A stretch of 64,000 bases of DNA from CAVRUF01 sp963716005 (GTDB lineage: Bacteria; Actinomycetota; Thermoleophilia; Gaiellales; Gaiellaceae), in assembly GCA_963716005.1 (NCBI GenBank), contig OY970285.1, positions 186,001 to 250,000 on the forward strand, read 5' to 3'. This document shows positions 19,501-29,985 of this stretch, in pieces. Each line of letters opens with the position of its first letter. Position 1 is the first letter of the stretch. The notes under the pieces were generated by a model. That model was not told where the DNA came from, made no database searches, and was given only the letters and a program-made list of their open reading frames with translations. The translations under genes were made by a program, and so were the position numbers.

Positions 19501-22500
19501 GGCCTCATCGCCGCCTACGCCTTCGACGAGGGGAGCGGCACGACCGCCGCCGACTCGTCGTCGAGCGGTAACAACGGCACGATCGCGAACGCGACCTGGA
19601 CGGCCTCGGGCAAGTACGGCGAGCGCGCTCAGCTTCAACGGCTCGAACGCCTGGGTGAGCGTCCCGAACGCGGCGAGCCTGAACCCGACCTCCGGCGTGA
19701 CGATGGAGGCCTGGGTCAACCCGTCGTCCAACACCGGCTGGCGCACGGTCATGTTCAAGGAGCAGGCCGGGAACCTGACGCTACGGCCTCTACTCGAACA
19801 CGACCGCCTCGCGGCCGAACGCGCAGGTCTTCGTCGCCGGCGCGGATCGCAACGTGAACGGCACGGCGCCGGTGGCGACGAACACGTGGACGCACCTCGC
19901 GGCCACGTACGACGGCGCGAACATCCGCCTCTATCGTGAACGGAACCCAGGCTGCAGCGATCGCGCAGACGGGCGCGATCGCCACGTCGACCGGAGCGCT
20001 GCGGATCGGCGGCAACAACGTGTGGGCTGAGTGGTTCCAGGGCCTGATCGACGAGGTGAGGATCTACAACCGCGCGCTCACCTCGACCGAGATCCAGGCC
20101 GACATGTCGGCGAGCATCAGCACGCCGGACACATCGGCTCCGACCGCGCCGGCCAGCCTCGGCGCGGTCGGGTCGATCGGTACGGTCACGCTCAGCTGGA
20201 CGGCCTCGACCGACGACATCGGCGTCGCCCGCTACAACGTCCACCGGGGCACGACGCCCGGGTTCACGCCGACCGCCGGGAACCGGATCGCGCAGCCGAC
20301 CGGGACGAGCTACGCCGACGCGGGGCTCGCCGCCGGCACCTACTACTACCGCGTGACCGCGCAGGACGCGGCCGGCAACGTCAGCGCGGCCTCGAACGAG
20401 GCGAGCGGCACCGCGACCGCGGACACGATCGCGCCGACCGTGTCGATGTCGGCGCCCGCCGGCGGAGCGACCGTCGCCGGTACGACGAACGTCTCCGCGA
20501 GCGCGAGCGACAACGTCGCCGTCGCGGGAGTCCAGTTCAAGCTCGACGGCGCCAATCTCGGGAGCGAGGACACGACCGCGCCGTTCTCCTTCGCCTGGGA
20601 CACGCGGACGACGACGAACGGCTCGCACCAGCTTTCGGCGGTCGCGCGCGACGCCTCCGGGAACCAGACGACGTCGGCGCCGATCATCGTGACCGTCGAC
20701 AACACGGCCGCGCCGCCGCCCGGCCTCGTCGCCGGCTACGGCTTCGACGAGGGCTCGGGAACGAGCGCCGCCGACGCCGCCGGGAACAACAACACCGGCA
20801 CGGCCAGCGGCACGACCTGGGTTCCCGGGCAAGCTTCGGCACGGCGCTCAGCTTCAACGGCACGATCGAGCTGGGTCACGGTTCCCGACTCGGCCACGCT
20901 CGACCTGACGAGCGCGATGACGCTCGAGGCCTGGATCTACCCGACCGCGCTCGGCACCGACTGGAAGACCGTCCTCTTCAAGGAGCAGCCGGGCAACCTC
21001 GCCTACGGCCTGTACGCGAACACGAGCGCCTCACGGCCGAACGCCCAGGTGTTCGTCGGCGGCTCCGACCGGAACGTGAACGGCTCCGCGCAGCTCCCGG
21101 TGAACACGTGGACGCACCTCGCCGCGACCTACGACGGCGCGAACATCCGGATCTTCGTGAACGGGGCGCAGGTCGGAGTCACGCCGCAGACGGGCGCGAT
21201 CACGACCTCGACGGGCGTGCTGCGGATCGGCGGCAACAACATCTGGCCCGAGTTCTTCCAGGGGCGGATCGACGAGATCCGCGTCTACAACCGGGCGCTC
21301 ACGGCCACCGAGATCGCAAACGACTCGCTCGTCGCCGTCGCCCGGGATACGACGCCACCGTCCGTCGCCTCGACGACGCCCGCGAACGGCGCCACCGGAC
21401 TCCAGGTCGCCACCGTCGCGACGGCGACCTTCAACGAGGCGATGGATCCGGCGTCGATCACAGGGTCCACGTTCGAGCTGCGCGACAGCGGCGGCACGCT
21501 CGTCCCGGCCGCGGTGACCTACGACGCGCTCGCGGCCAGGGCGACGCTCACGCCGACGTCCGGGCTCCTCTACGGGACGACCTATACGGCGACCGTGAAG
21601 GGCGGGACGACCGGGAATCGCGTGCGCGACATGAGCGGCAACGCGCTGCCGGCGAACGTGACCTGGTCGTTCTCGCTCGAGGCGGGACCGCCGCCGATCC
21701 TGCTCGTCACGTCGAGCGCGAATCCGTTCAGCTCCTACACCGGCGAGATCCTGCGCGGCGAGGGCCTGAACGAGTTCACGACCGTGGACGCCTCGCTCAT
21801 CTCGCCCGCGCTTCTCAACTACTTCGACGTCGTCGTGCTCGGGAACGTCGGCCTGAACGCTTCCGCAGTCACGGCGATCACCGGCTGGGTGACGGCCGGC
21901 GGGAACCTTGTCGCCTTGCGGCCCGACAAGCAGCTCGCCGGCCTCCTCGGCCTCACCGACGCGGGGACGACGCTCGCGAACGCGTACCTGCTCGCGAACA
22001 CGGTCTCCGGACCGGGCGTCGGGATCGTCGGCCAGACGATGCAGTACCACGGGACGGCCGACCGGTACCTCCTGAACGGCGCGACGTCGGTGGCGACGCT
22101 CTACTCCAACGCGACCACGTCGACGGTGAACCCCGCGGTCACGCTGCGCTCGGTCGGCTCGAGCGGCGGGCAGGCGGCGGCGTTCACCTACGACCTCGCC
22201 CGCTCGGTCGTCTACACGCGCCAGGGGAACCCGGCGTGGGCGGGCCAGGAACGCGACGGAATCACGCCGATCCGCCCGAACGACCTCTTCTTCGGCGCGG
22301 CCTCCGGCGACCCGCAGCCGAACTGGGTCGACGTCTCGAAGATCCAGATCCCGCAGGCGGACGAGCAGCAGCGGCTCCTCGCGAACCTGATCACGAGCAT
22401 GGCCCGCGACCGCAAGCCCGTGCCGCGCTTCTGGTACCTCCCGCGGGGCGAGAAGGCCGCGGTGGTCATGACCGGCGACGACCACGCCGTCGGCGGCACG

Positions 22501-23436
22501 GCCGGACGCTTCGACCACTACGTGGCGCTCAGCCCGCCCGGCTGCTCGGTCGTGAACTGGGACTGCGTCCGCGGCACCTCGTACGTCTATCCGAACAGCC
22601 CGCTGACGAACGGCCAGGCCGCCTCGTACGTCGCGAACGGCTTCGAGGTCGCGCTCCACCTGAACACGGCCGGCGGCCCGTGCGGGAACTGGACGCCCGC
22701 CGAGCTGAACGCCTACTACACCGCTCAGAACTCGGCGTTCCAGACGAAGTACACGAGCGTTCCGGCTTCGGTCACCGAGCGGACGCACTGCGTGGCCTGG
22801 AGCGACTGGGCGAGCCAGCCCAAGACGATGCTCGCCCACGGGATGCGGCTCGACACGAACTACTACCACTACCCCGGCACCTGGATCGGCGGCAATCCCG
22901 GCTTCATGACCGGCTCGGGGCTCTTCATGCGCTTCGCCGATCTCGACGGGACGGTCATCGACGCCTACCAGGCGCACACGTTCATGACCGACGAGTCGGG
23001 CCAGACGTACCCGTCCACGGTCAACTCGCTGCTCGACAAGGCGGTCGGCACGGAGGGCTACTACGGCCTCTTCACGGCCAACATGCACACCGATCTCGTC
23101 GACTCGCCGGGCTCCGAGGCGATCATCACCTCGGCGCTCTCGCGCAGCGTCCCCATCGTGACCGCGAAGCAGGCCCTCGACTGGACGGAGGCACGCAACG
23201 CGTCGTCCTTCAAGGAGTTCGCGTGGAGCGGGAACACGCTGACCTTCCGGATCATTGCTGCGGCCGGCGCCAACGGGCTCGAGGCGCTGCTGCCGATGGA
23301 CGGCCCGAGCGGGCGGCTCTCGGCGCTCTCGCGCGGCGGCTCGCCGGTCTTCTTCACCACCCGCACGATTAAGGGCGTCGAGTACGCGGCCTTCACGGCC
23401 GTGTCCGGAATCCACACGGCGGTCTACGGGGGCTAG
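13582..23436 (+). CDS. Giant secreted multidomain protein A: PQQ-type beta-propeller, PKD, LamG/FN3/Ig arrays, amidotransferase-like and deacetylase-like C-terminus (frameshifted)
   Basis: About 3,285 residues if joined. GTG 13582 precedes a signal peptide (VRRRILESAAIVALVFGLSS, then AADAG). Domains in order by nucleotide position: glucose/sorbosone-dehydrogenase-like beta-propeller (13700-15035; RGLLGMALAPNF, HGFRNPFRI); PKD and PKD-like domains (15040-15865); LamG (15870-16510); three FN3 (16520-17390); LamG (17390-18025); five FN3 (18020-19490); LamG (19495-20125); FN3 (20128-20420); Ig-like (20425-20705); LamG (20715-21345); Big_5-like (21350-21690); glutamine-amidotransferase-like (21695-22400); polysaccharide-deacetylase-like (22410-23436) with MTGDDHAVGGTAGRF and EVALHLN. 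Frameshifts occur near 19620, 19781, 19932, 20832 and 20872. It is probably exported and binds or edits the EPS. Start choice is uncertain; TTG 13549 is an alternative. Confidence 0.8.
16521..20420 (+). repeat. Nine FN3-encoding DNA repeats of about 294 bp in three blocks
   Basis: Units at about 16521, 16812, 17100, 18020, 18315, 18610, 18905, 19200 and 20128 encode FN3 domains with a shared core: YNVHRSTTNGFTPSAANRI and TYYYRVTAEDAAGN. The string ACCTACTACTAC recurs in every unit. Blocks of three, five and one are separated by LamG domains. The nucleotide similarity suggests recent tandem duplication or gene conversion, and makes this part prone to assembly collapse. Confidence 0.85.
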
Positions 23437-23438
23437 GG

Positions 23439-26400
23439 ATGAAACGACTCCCGCAAAGCCCATTCCTGCGCCGGTTCTCGGTGCGGAACTGCGCGGCCGT
23501 GTTGCTTCTCGCCGGCTGTCTCGTCGCCTTGGGTGGCGCGGCGGCAGGCGCTCCCGCACCCGGGCTCGTCGCGGCGTACGCCTTCGACGAGAGCTCCGGC
23601 GCGACGGCGATCGACTCCTCCGGCAACGCGAGGGACGGCACCTTCGCGGGCAGCGCGACGAGAACGGCGGGGCGCTTCGGGTCGGCCGCCTCGCTGAACG
23701 GCTCGTCGGCGCGCGTCGACCTGCCCGGGCTCGGGACGTTCTACGACACGGCCTTCACGCTCGAGGCGTGGGTGAAGCCGCGCGTGGCCGCGACCGACGT
23801 GGCCGTCCTCGGAAGCTGGGCAGGGGGCGACGACGGCGGCCCGATGATCTGGGTCGACCACCTCGCCGGTCGCTACCGCCTCACGCTCAACAAGGGCGCG
23901 GTCGCCGACTACCTCGACTCGGGCCAGGCCCCGGTCGCCGGGCAGTGGCAGCACCTGGCCGCGACCTACGACGGCGCCGTGGCACGCTTCTTCGTGGACG
24001 GCGTCCAGACGGCGAGCAAGCCGTTCACGGGCAACGTCGGCGACTCGAACACGTGGCGCGTCGGCGCGTACGGCCCGGGCCCGGGAGGCTTCTACGACGG
24101 CGCCATCGACGAGGTGCGCGTCTACGACCGAGCGCTCTCCGCCGCCGAGATCCAGACGGACATGACCGCGCCGGTCGCCGATCCGGACGACACGCCCCCG
24201 AGCGCGCCCGCGAACTTCGCGCAGACGAGCTCGACCGGCACCGAGATCGCGACCTCCTGGCAGGCATCCACCGACGATGTCGGCGTCACCGGCTACCGCG
24301 TCTACCGCGCGGGCGTGTCGGTCGCGGTCGTTCCCGGGACGACCTACACCTTCACCGGCCTCGCCTGCGGCACGCCATATACGTTCGGCGTCGAGGCGCT
24401 CGACGCGGCCGGAAACGCTTCTGCGCGGACGACGCTCTCGAGCCAGACGGCCGCGTGCAATCCGCAGCAGCCGGCGGGTCTCGTGGCGGCGTACCCCTTC
24501 GACGACGCGGGCGGCGCCACCGCGATGGACGTCTCCGGCCACGACCGGATGGCGACCGTGGTCGGAGCGGCCTGGACGGCCGGGCGCTTCGGCTCGGCGC
24601 TCTCGTTCAGCGGCTCGGGCGAGCGGGTCGACGTCCCGGCGCTCGGCACCTTCTACAAGACGGGCTTCACGTACGAGGCCTGGGTGAAGCCGCGGTCGTC
24701 CGCGACGGATGTCGGGATCCTCGGAAGCTGGAACGGCGCCGACGACGGCGGCCCGATGATCTGGGTCGACCACGTCTCGGGCCGCTACCACCTGACCCTG
24801 AACAAGGGGTTCGGGAACTACCTCAACTCGGGCCGGACGCCCACGGTCGGCTCCTGGCAGCACGTGGCGGCGACGTACGACGGCCTGGTCGCGCGCTTCT
24901 ACGTCGGCGGCGTCGAGGTCGCGAGCCGGATCTTCGCCGGGAACGCGGGTGACTCGAACGTCTGGCGCGTCGGCGCGTACGGGCCCGGGCCGTCCGGCTT
25001 CTTCGGAGGCGACCTCGACGAGATCCGGATCTACGACCGGGCGCTCGGGGCCACGGAGATCGCCGCCGACATGGTGCGGAGCGTCGGCTCGGCCGACACC
25101 ACGCCGCCGACGGCGCCGGCGCACTTCGTCTCGACCGGCACGGCCGCGACCTCCGTCTCGGTCGACTGGGACCCGTCCACCGACAACGCCGGCGTCGCCG
25201 GCTACCGGCTCTTCCGCGACGGGACGAGCGTCGGGACGACCACCGACACGGCCTTCACGTTCACGGGGCTCGCCTGCAGCACGGGCTACACGCTCGGCGT
25301 CGAGGCGTTCGACGAGGCGGGCAACGCGTCGGCCCGCTCGACCACGACCGCCGACACGAAGCCGTGCGACGCGAGCCCTCCGACGGTGAGCGTGACCATG
25401 CCGATCGAGGGCGCCACCGTCTCGGGCAACGCGACGGTCGCCGCGGTCGCCGTGGACAACGACGCGGTCGCCGGCGTCGAGTTCCTCGTGGACGACGAGC
25501 CGATCGGCCCGGAGGACACGAGCGCACCGTTCGTCGCGACCTGGAACACCCACGCGAGCGTTCCGGGCCCGCACGTCGTCACCGCCGTCGCGCGCGACGC
25601 CTCCGGCAACTCGACCGCGTCGGCGCCGGTCTCGGTCACGGTCGACAACTCCGCGACGCCGCCTCCGGGCCTCGTCGCCGCCTACGCGCTCGACGAGTCG
25701 GCCGGCACGCTCGCGCTCGATGTCTCCGGCCACGGCCACACGGCCACGCTCGCGGGCGGAACGTGGACGGAGAGCGGCCAGACGAACACCGCGGTCTCGT
25801 TGAACGGGACGAGCGACCGCGTCGACCTGCCCGCCCTCGGGACGTTCTACAAGACCGGCTTCACCTACGAGGCCTGGGTCAAGAAGCGCGGCGAGAAGGT
25901 AGACGCGGCCGTGATGGGCACCTGGGCCCCCGGGGACGACGGCGGCCCGATGATCTGGGTCGACCACGTCGTGGGCCGCTACCGCCTGACGCTCAACAAG
26001 GGCACCGTCGGCGACTACCTCGACGCCGGGCAGAGTCCCGCGGTCGGCCAGTGGCAGCACGTCGCCGCGACCTACGACGGCGCCGTGGCCCGCTTCTTCC
26101 TCGACGGCGTCCAGACCGCGAGCAAGGCCTTCACGGGCAACGTGGGCAACTCGAACGCCTGGCGCTTCGGGGCCTACGGCGCGTCGCCCGCCGGGTTCTT
26201 CGACGGCGCGATCGACGAGGTCCGCATCTACGACCGCGCGCTCTCGGTGGAGGAGATCCAGGCGGACATGGCCACCGGCGTGGCGCCTCCCGACCACCAG
26301 GCTCCGACCACGCCCGACTCGTTCATGACCCTCGGGACGACCACGTCCACGATCACGACCTCCTGGCAGCCCTCGACCGACAACGTGCGCGTCTCCGGCT

Positions 26401-29400
26401 ACCGGCTATACCGCAACGGCTCGCTGGCGGTCGTGACCACCGCGACCGAGTACACGTTGGGCGACCTCAACTGCGCGACGTCCTACGAGCTCGCCGTCGA
26501 GGCCTACGACAGCTCCGGCAACACGTCCGCGCGCTCGACCCTGAACGCGTCGACGGCGGCCTGCGACACGACGCCCCCGACCGTCTCGGTCGCGCAGCCG
26601 ACGATGGGCGCCACGCTCGCGAACACGGTCACGCTCCTCGCCTCGGCGAGCGACGCCGGAGGGATCCGCAACGTGCGCTTCACCGTCGACGGCACGCCGG
26701 TCGGCACCGAGATCGCGAGCCAGCCCTTCTCGCTCCTCTGGGACTCGCGCTCCGTCTCGAACGGCATCCACCTGATCCGCGCGGTCGCGACCGACAACTC
26801 CGGGAACTCCAGGACGTCGAGCGCCGTCTTGGTCATCGTCTCCAACACCGCCACGTCGGTCCAGGGCCTCCAGGCCGCGTACTCGTTCGACGAGGCCTCC
26901 GGGTCGACGGCGACGGACGACGCGGGCCGCGGGAACACCGGCACGTTCCAGGGCGCCGGCTGGGGCGTCGGCCGCTTCGGCTCGGCCGCCACGTTCGACG
27001 GCTCCGCGCTCGTCAACGTCGCCGACTCGAACTCCCTCGACCTCACGAACGCGATGACTCTCGAGGCGTGGGTGCTGCCGGCCACGATCGACGACGCGTG
27101 GCAGACCGTGCTCTTCAAGGAGCAGCCCTCGAACGTCGTCTACTCGCTCTACGCGAGCTCCTCGGGCGCGGTCCCCGCGTCCAGTGTCTTCGTCGCCGGT
27201 TCCGAGAACGACGTGCGCGGCACGGCGAGCATTCCCGCCGGCGCCTGGACGCACCTGGCGTCGACGTACGACGGCAACGTGCTGCGGCTCTACGTCAACG
27301 GGACGCTGGCCGCCTCCGAGCCGATGACAGGCCCGCTCACGGCCTCGAGCGGGATGCTGCGGATCGGCGGCAACACGGTCTGGCCCGAGTGGTTCGAGGG
27401 CCGCGTCGACGAGGTGCGGATCTACAGCCGCACGCTCACGCAGGGCGAGATCCAGAACGACATGGCGACGCGGGTGGCCACCGACACGAAGCCGCCCGCC
27501 GTGCTCTCGACGACTCCGGCCTCGGGCGCGACTGGCGTGAACGTCGGCGCGACGCTCAAGGTTCGCTTCAACGAGGCGATCGATCCGACCACGGTGACCG
27601 AGACCACCTTCCGCGTGGACGGGCCCGGCGGCACCGTGCCCGCGACGGTGTCCTACGACCAACTGAGCGGAACGGCCACGCTCACGGTCTCGAGCGCGCT
27701 CCTCTACGGGACGACGTACACCGCGACGGTTGCCGGCGGGTCGAGCGGCACGCGGGTCCGCGACCTCGCCGGAAACGCGCTCGCGGCTTCGCAGACGTGG
27801 ACGTTCACGACCGAGGCCACGCCGCCTCCAATCCTCGTCGTCGAGACGCCGTCGAACCCATACGGCGCCTACGCCGGCGAGATCCTGAAGGCCGAAGGCC
27901 TCCCGTTCACGACCATCGGCCTGCCGCTCGTCACCAGCGGTCTTCTTTCGTCCTTCGACGTGGTCGTGCTCGGCGCGACACAGCTCACCGACGCGCAGAC
28001 TCAGATGCTGACCTCGTGGGTCCTCGGCGGCGGCAACCTGGTCGCGTTCCGCCCGGACAAGCGCCTGGCGCCGCTCCTGGGCCTGAATGACGCCGGCGGC
28101 TTCGTCAACGAGGGCTACGTCCTCGCGGACACCTCCACGTCGCCCGGCGCGGGGATCGTGAACCAGACGATCCAGTTCCACGGCACCGCCGACCGCTACG
28201 TCACGTCGACCGCGCGGACGGTCGCGACCCTCTACTCGGGCGCCGCGACGCCAACGCCCAACCCGGCCGTGACGATCAACGACGTCGGGACGAGCGGCGG
28301 CCAGGCGGCTGCGTTCACGTACGACCTCTCGCGCTCGATCGTGCTCACGCGCCAGGGGAACCCCGCCTGGGTCGGCCAGGAGCGCGATGGCGTGCTCCCG
28401 ATCCGCTCGGACGACCTCTTCTTCGGCGGCGCGCTCGGCGACGACCAGACCGACTGGGTCGACACGACCCGCATCGCCATCCCGCAGGCCGACGAGCAGC
28501 AGCGCCTGCTGGTGAACCTGATCGAGGACCTGGCTTCGGACCGCGGCCCGATCCCGCGTTTCTGGTTCCTGCCGCGGGGCGAGAAGGCCGCGGTCGTGAT
28601 GACGGGCGACGACCACGCGCTGGGCGGGACCTCAGGCCGCTTCGACCGCTACCTCGCGCTGAGCCCGGCCGGCTGCTCCGTGGTCGAGTGGGAGTGCGTG
28701 CGCGCGACCTCGTACATCTACCCGGTGAGCCCGCTCACCGAGGCCCAGTCCCTCGCCTACGTCGCGCAGGGCTTCGAGGTGGGCGTCCACATCTCGAGCA
28801 ACTGCCAGAACTGGACGCCGTCCTCGCTCGCATCCGACTACACGGCGCAGCTGAAGACCTTCGGCGAGCACTACCCGGGCACGCCGGCCCCGGTCTCGAA
28901 CCGGACGCACTGCGTCGCCTGGAGCGACTGGGCCACGCAGCCGAAGGTCGAGCTCGCGAAGGGAATCCGGCTGGACACGAACTACTACCACTACCCCGGC
29001 GCCTGGATCGGCTCGAAACCCGGCTTCATGACCGGCTCGGGCATGCCGATGCGCTTCGCCGACCTAGACGGGACGTCCATCGACGTCTTCCAGGCGGCCA
29101 CCCAGATGACCGACGAGTCCGGCCAGTCGTATCCGTCCACCGTGGACGCGCTCCTCGACAAGGCGCTCGGGCCCGAGGGCTACTACGGGATCTTCACGGC
29201 CAACATGCACACCGACCACGCCGAGCACACGGGCTCCGAGGCGATCGTCGCGGCGGCGCAGGCCCGCTCGGTCCCGGTCATCTCCGCCCAGCAGCTCCTG
29301 ACCTGGCTCGACGGCCGCGAGGCCTCCGCTTTCCAGGCCGTCGCGTGGAACGCGGGGACGCTGACGTTCACGATCGACGCCGATGCGAGCGCCAACGGTC

Positions 29401-29555
29401 TCCAGGCGATGCTCCCGATGCACTCCGACGCGGGCTCGCTGACCGCGCTAACCAGAGGCGGGAGCGCCGTCGCCTACACCACGGCGACGATCAAGGGCAT
29501 CGAGTACGCGCTGTTCCCCGCGACGAACGGCGGGTACTCGGCTACGTACGGCTAG
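23439..29555 (+). CDS. Giant secreted multidomain protein B: LamG/FN3/Ig array with amidotransferase-like and deacetylase-like C-terminus
   Basis: 2,038 residues in one unbroken frame, three bases after protein A, so the two are one transcription unit. The N-terminus (MKRLPQSPFLRRFSVRN, hydrophobic core, then AAAGAPAPG) is a signal peptide; LLLAGC inside it resembles a lipobox, so a lipoprotein is possible. Domains by residue: LamG 40-245, FN3 248-345, LamG 347-545, FN3 548-645, Ig-like 647-740, LamG 745-945, FN3 948-1045, Ig-like 1047-1140, LamG 1142-1345, Big_5-like 1347-1460, amidotransferase-like 1462-1700, deacetylase-like 1707-2038 (MTGDDHALGGTSGRF, EVGVHIS, NRTHCVAWSDW). The last three domains are clear paralogs of those in protein A. 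No propeller is present. Confidence 0.88.
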   Translation: MKRLPQSPFLRRFSVRNCAAVLLLAGCLVALGGAAAGAPAPGLVAAYAFDESSGATAIDSSGNARDGTFAGSATRTAGRFGSAASLNGSSARVDLPGLGTFYDTAFTLEAWVKPRVAATDVAVLGSWAGGDDGGPMIWVDHLAGRYRLTLNKGAVADYLDSGQAPVAGQWQHLAATYDGAVARFFVDGVQTASKPFTGNVGDSNTWRVGAYGPGPGGFYDGAIDEVRVYDRALSAAEIQTDMTAPVADPDDTPPSAPANFAQTSSTGTEIATSWQASTDDVGVTGYRVYRAGVSVAVVPGTTYTFTGLACGTPYTFGVEALDAAGNASARTTLSSQTAACNPQQPAGLVAAYPFDDAGGATAMDVSGHDRMATVVGAAWTAGRFGSALSFSGSGERVDVPALGTFYKTGFTYEAWVKPRSSATDVGILGSWNGADDGGPMIWVDHVSGRYHLTLNKGFGNYLNSGRTPTVGSWQHVAATYDGLVARFYVGGVEVASRIFAGNAGDSNVWRVGAYGPGPSGFFGGDLDEIRIYDRALGATEIAADMVRSVGSADTTPPTAPAHFVSTGTAATSVSVDWDPSTDNAGVAGYRLFRDGTSVGTTTDTAFTFTGLACSTGYTLGVEAFDEAGNASARSTTTADTKPCDASPPTVSVTMPIEGATVSGNATVAAVAVDNDAVAGVEFLVDDEPIGPEDTSAPFVATWNTHASVPGPHVVTAVARDASGNSTASAPVSVTVDNSATPPPGLVAAYALDESAGTLALDVSGHGHTATLAGGTWTESGQTNTAVSLNGTSDRVDLPALGTFYKTGFTYEAWVKKRGEKVDAAVMGTWAPGDDGGPMIWVDHVVGRYRLTLNKGTVGDYLDAGQSPAVGQWQHVAATYDGAVARFFLDGVQTASKAFTGNVGNSNAWRFGAYGASPAGFFDGAIDEVRIYDRALSVEEIQADMATGVAPPDHQAPTTPDSFMTLGTTTSTITTSWQPSTDNVRVSGYRLYRNGSLAVVTTATEYTLGDLNCATSYELAVEAYDSSGNTSARSTLNASTAACDTTPPTVSVAQPTMGATLANTVTLLASASDAGGIRNVRFTVDGTPVGTEIASQPFSLLWDSRSVSNGIHLIRAVATDNSGNSRTSSAVLVIVSNTATSVQGLQAAYSFDEASGSTATDDAGRGNTGTFQGAGWGVGRFGSAATFDGSALVNVADSNSLDLTNAMTLEAWVLPATIDDAWQTVLFKEQPSNVVYSLYASSSGAVPASSVFVAGSENDVRGTASIPAGAWTHLASTYDGNVLRLYVNGTLAASEPMTGPLTASSGMLRIGGNTVWPEWFEGRVDEVRIYSRTLTQGEIQNDMATRVATDTKPPAVLSTTPASGATGVNVGATLKVRFNEAIDPTTVTETTFRVDGPGGTVPATVSYDQLSGTATLTVSSALLYGTTYTATVAGGSSGTRVRDLAGNALAASQTWTFTTEATPPPILVVETPSNPYGAYAGEILKAEGLPFTTIGLPLVTSGLLSSFDVVVLGATQLTDAQTQMLTSWVLGGGNLVAFRPDKRLAPLLGLNDAGGFVNEGYVLADTSTSPGAGIVNQTIQFHGTADRYVTSTARTVATLYSGAATPTPNPAVTINDVGTSGGQAAAFTYDLSRSIVLTRQGNPAWVGQERDGVLPIRSDDLFFGGALGDDQTDWVDTTRIAIPQADEQQRLLVNLIEDLASDRGPIPRFWFLPRGEKAAVVMTGDDHALGGTSGRFDRYLALSPAGCSVVEWECVRATSYIYPVSPLTEAQSLAYVAQGFEVGVHISSNCQNWTPSSLASDYTAQLKTFGEHYPGTPAPVSNRTHCVAWSDWATQPKVELAKGIRLDTNYYHYPGAWIGSKPGFMTGSGMPMRFADLDGTSIDVFQAATQMTDESGQSYPSTVDALLDKALGPEGYYGIFTANMHTDHAEHTGSEAIVAAAQARSVPVISAQQLLTWLDGREASAFQAVAWNAGTLTFTIDADASANGLQAMLPMHSDAGSLTALTRGGSAVAYTTATIKGIEYALFPATNGGYSATYG

Positions 29556-29659
29556 GCACTGGACCGTAGGGCCGTCAGGTCGCCTCGAGCACGAGGGCGG
29601 CGTTCGGCTCTAAGAGAAGCGGCCTCGGAGCCATGGCTCAATCGACCCAGCCACGCTCC

Positions 29660-29985
29660 CGCTCGGTGGCTACGGAGTAGCGAGAACTCCCCGACCGGCG
29701 GTTTCGGAGAGCGCGTCGCTCGAGGGAACGGACCCGATCGCTGGGCCCACCGTGCGTGGCGAGCACATGCTCGACGGGGAGCTCGAGCAGGGGGCGCAAC
29801 GGGCGCTCGGCGACTTGGTCCGGGCGAACACGACCGTCGGGTAACCACTCGGGCGGGATCACGAGGCCCTGGCCGAAGTCGACAAGCGCGTCGCCGGTGA
29901 TGACAGCACGGCGGCTAACGACCCAAAGTACGACTCGTTCGGCTCCTTTCCCGGGAAAGCCTCGACTCACGAAGCGAGGCATCTG
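29660..29985 (-). pseudogene. Fragment of an MBL-fold metallo-hydrolase C-terminus
   Basis: In the minus frame, VLWVVSRRAVITGDALVDFG, RPLLELPVEHVLATHGGPSD and SLERRAL resemble the C-terminal part of metallo-beta-lactamase-fold hydrolases, with the late Asp and His ligands (GDAL, THGGP). The N-terminal HxHxDH part is missing. It is joined directly to the remnant of an unrelated gene at 29985-30772, so it is probably a relic. Confidence 0.45.

Noticed and set aside
16521..20420. Regularly spaced repeats that might be a CRISPR array
   Set aside because: The ~294-bp period, open reading frame and FN3 protein motifs show coding repeats; no cas genes are present.
13603..20832. A 2,409-codon minus-strand open frame opposite protein A
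   Set aside because: It is a shadow of the high-GC plus-strand gene: Arg/Gly-rich, without domains, while the plus frame has a signal peptide and clear LamG/FN3 repeats.
23433..26297. A 954-codon minus-strand open frame opposite protein B
   Set aside because: Arg/Val/Asp-rich low-complexity product with no motif; the plus strand encodes an intact multidomain protein.
29660..29985. A functional MBL-fold hydrolase gene
   Set aside because: The metal-binding HxHxDH half is missing and the frame begins inside another gene's remnant.
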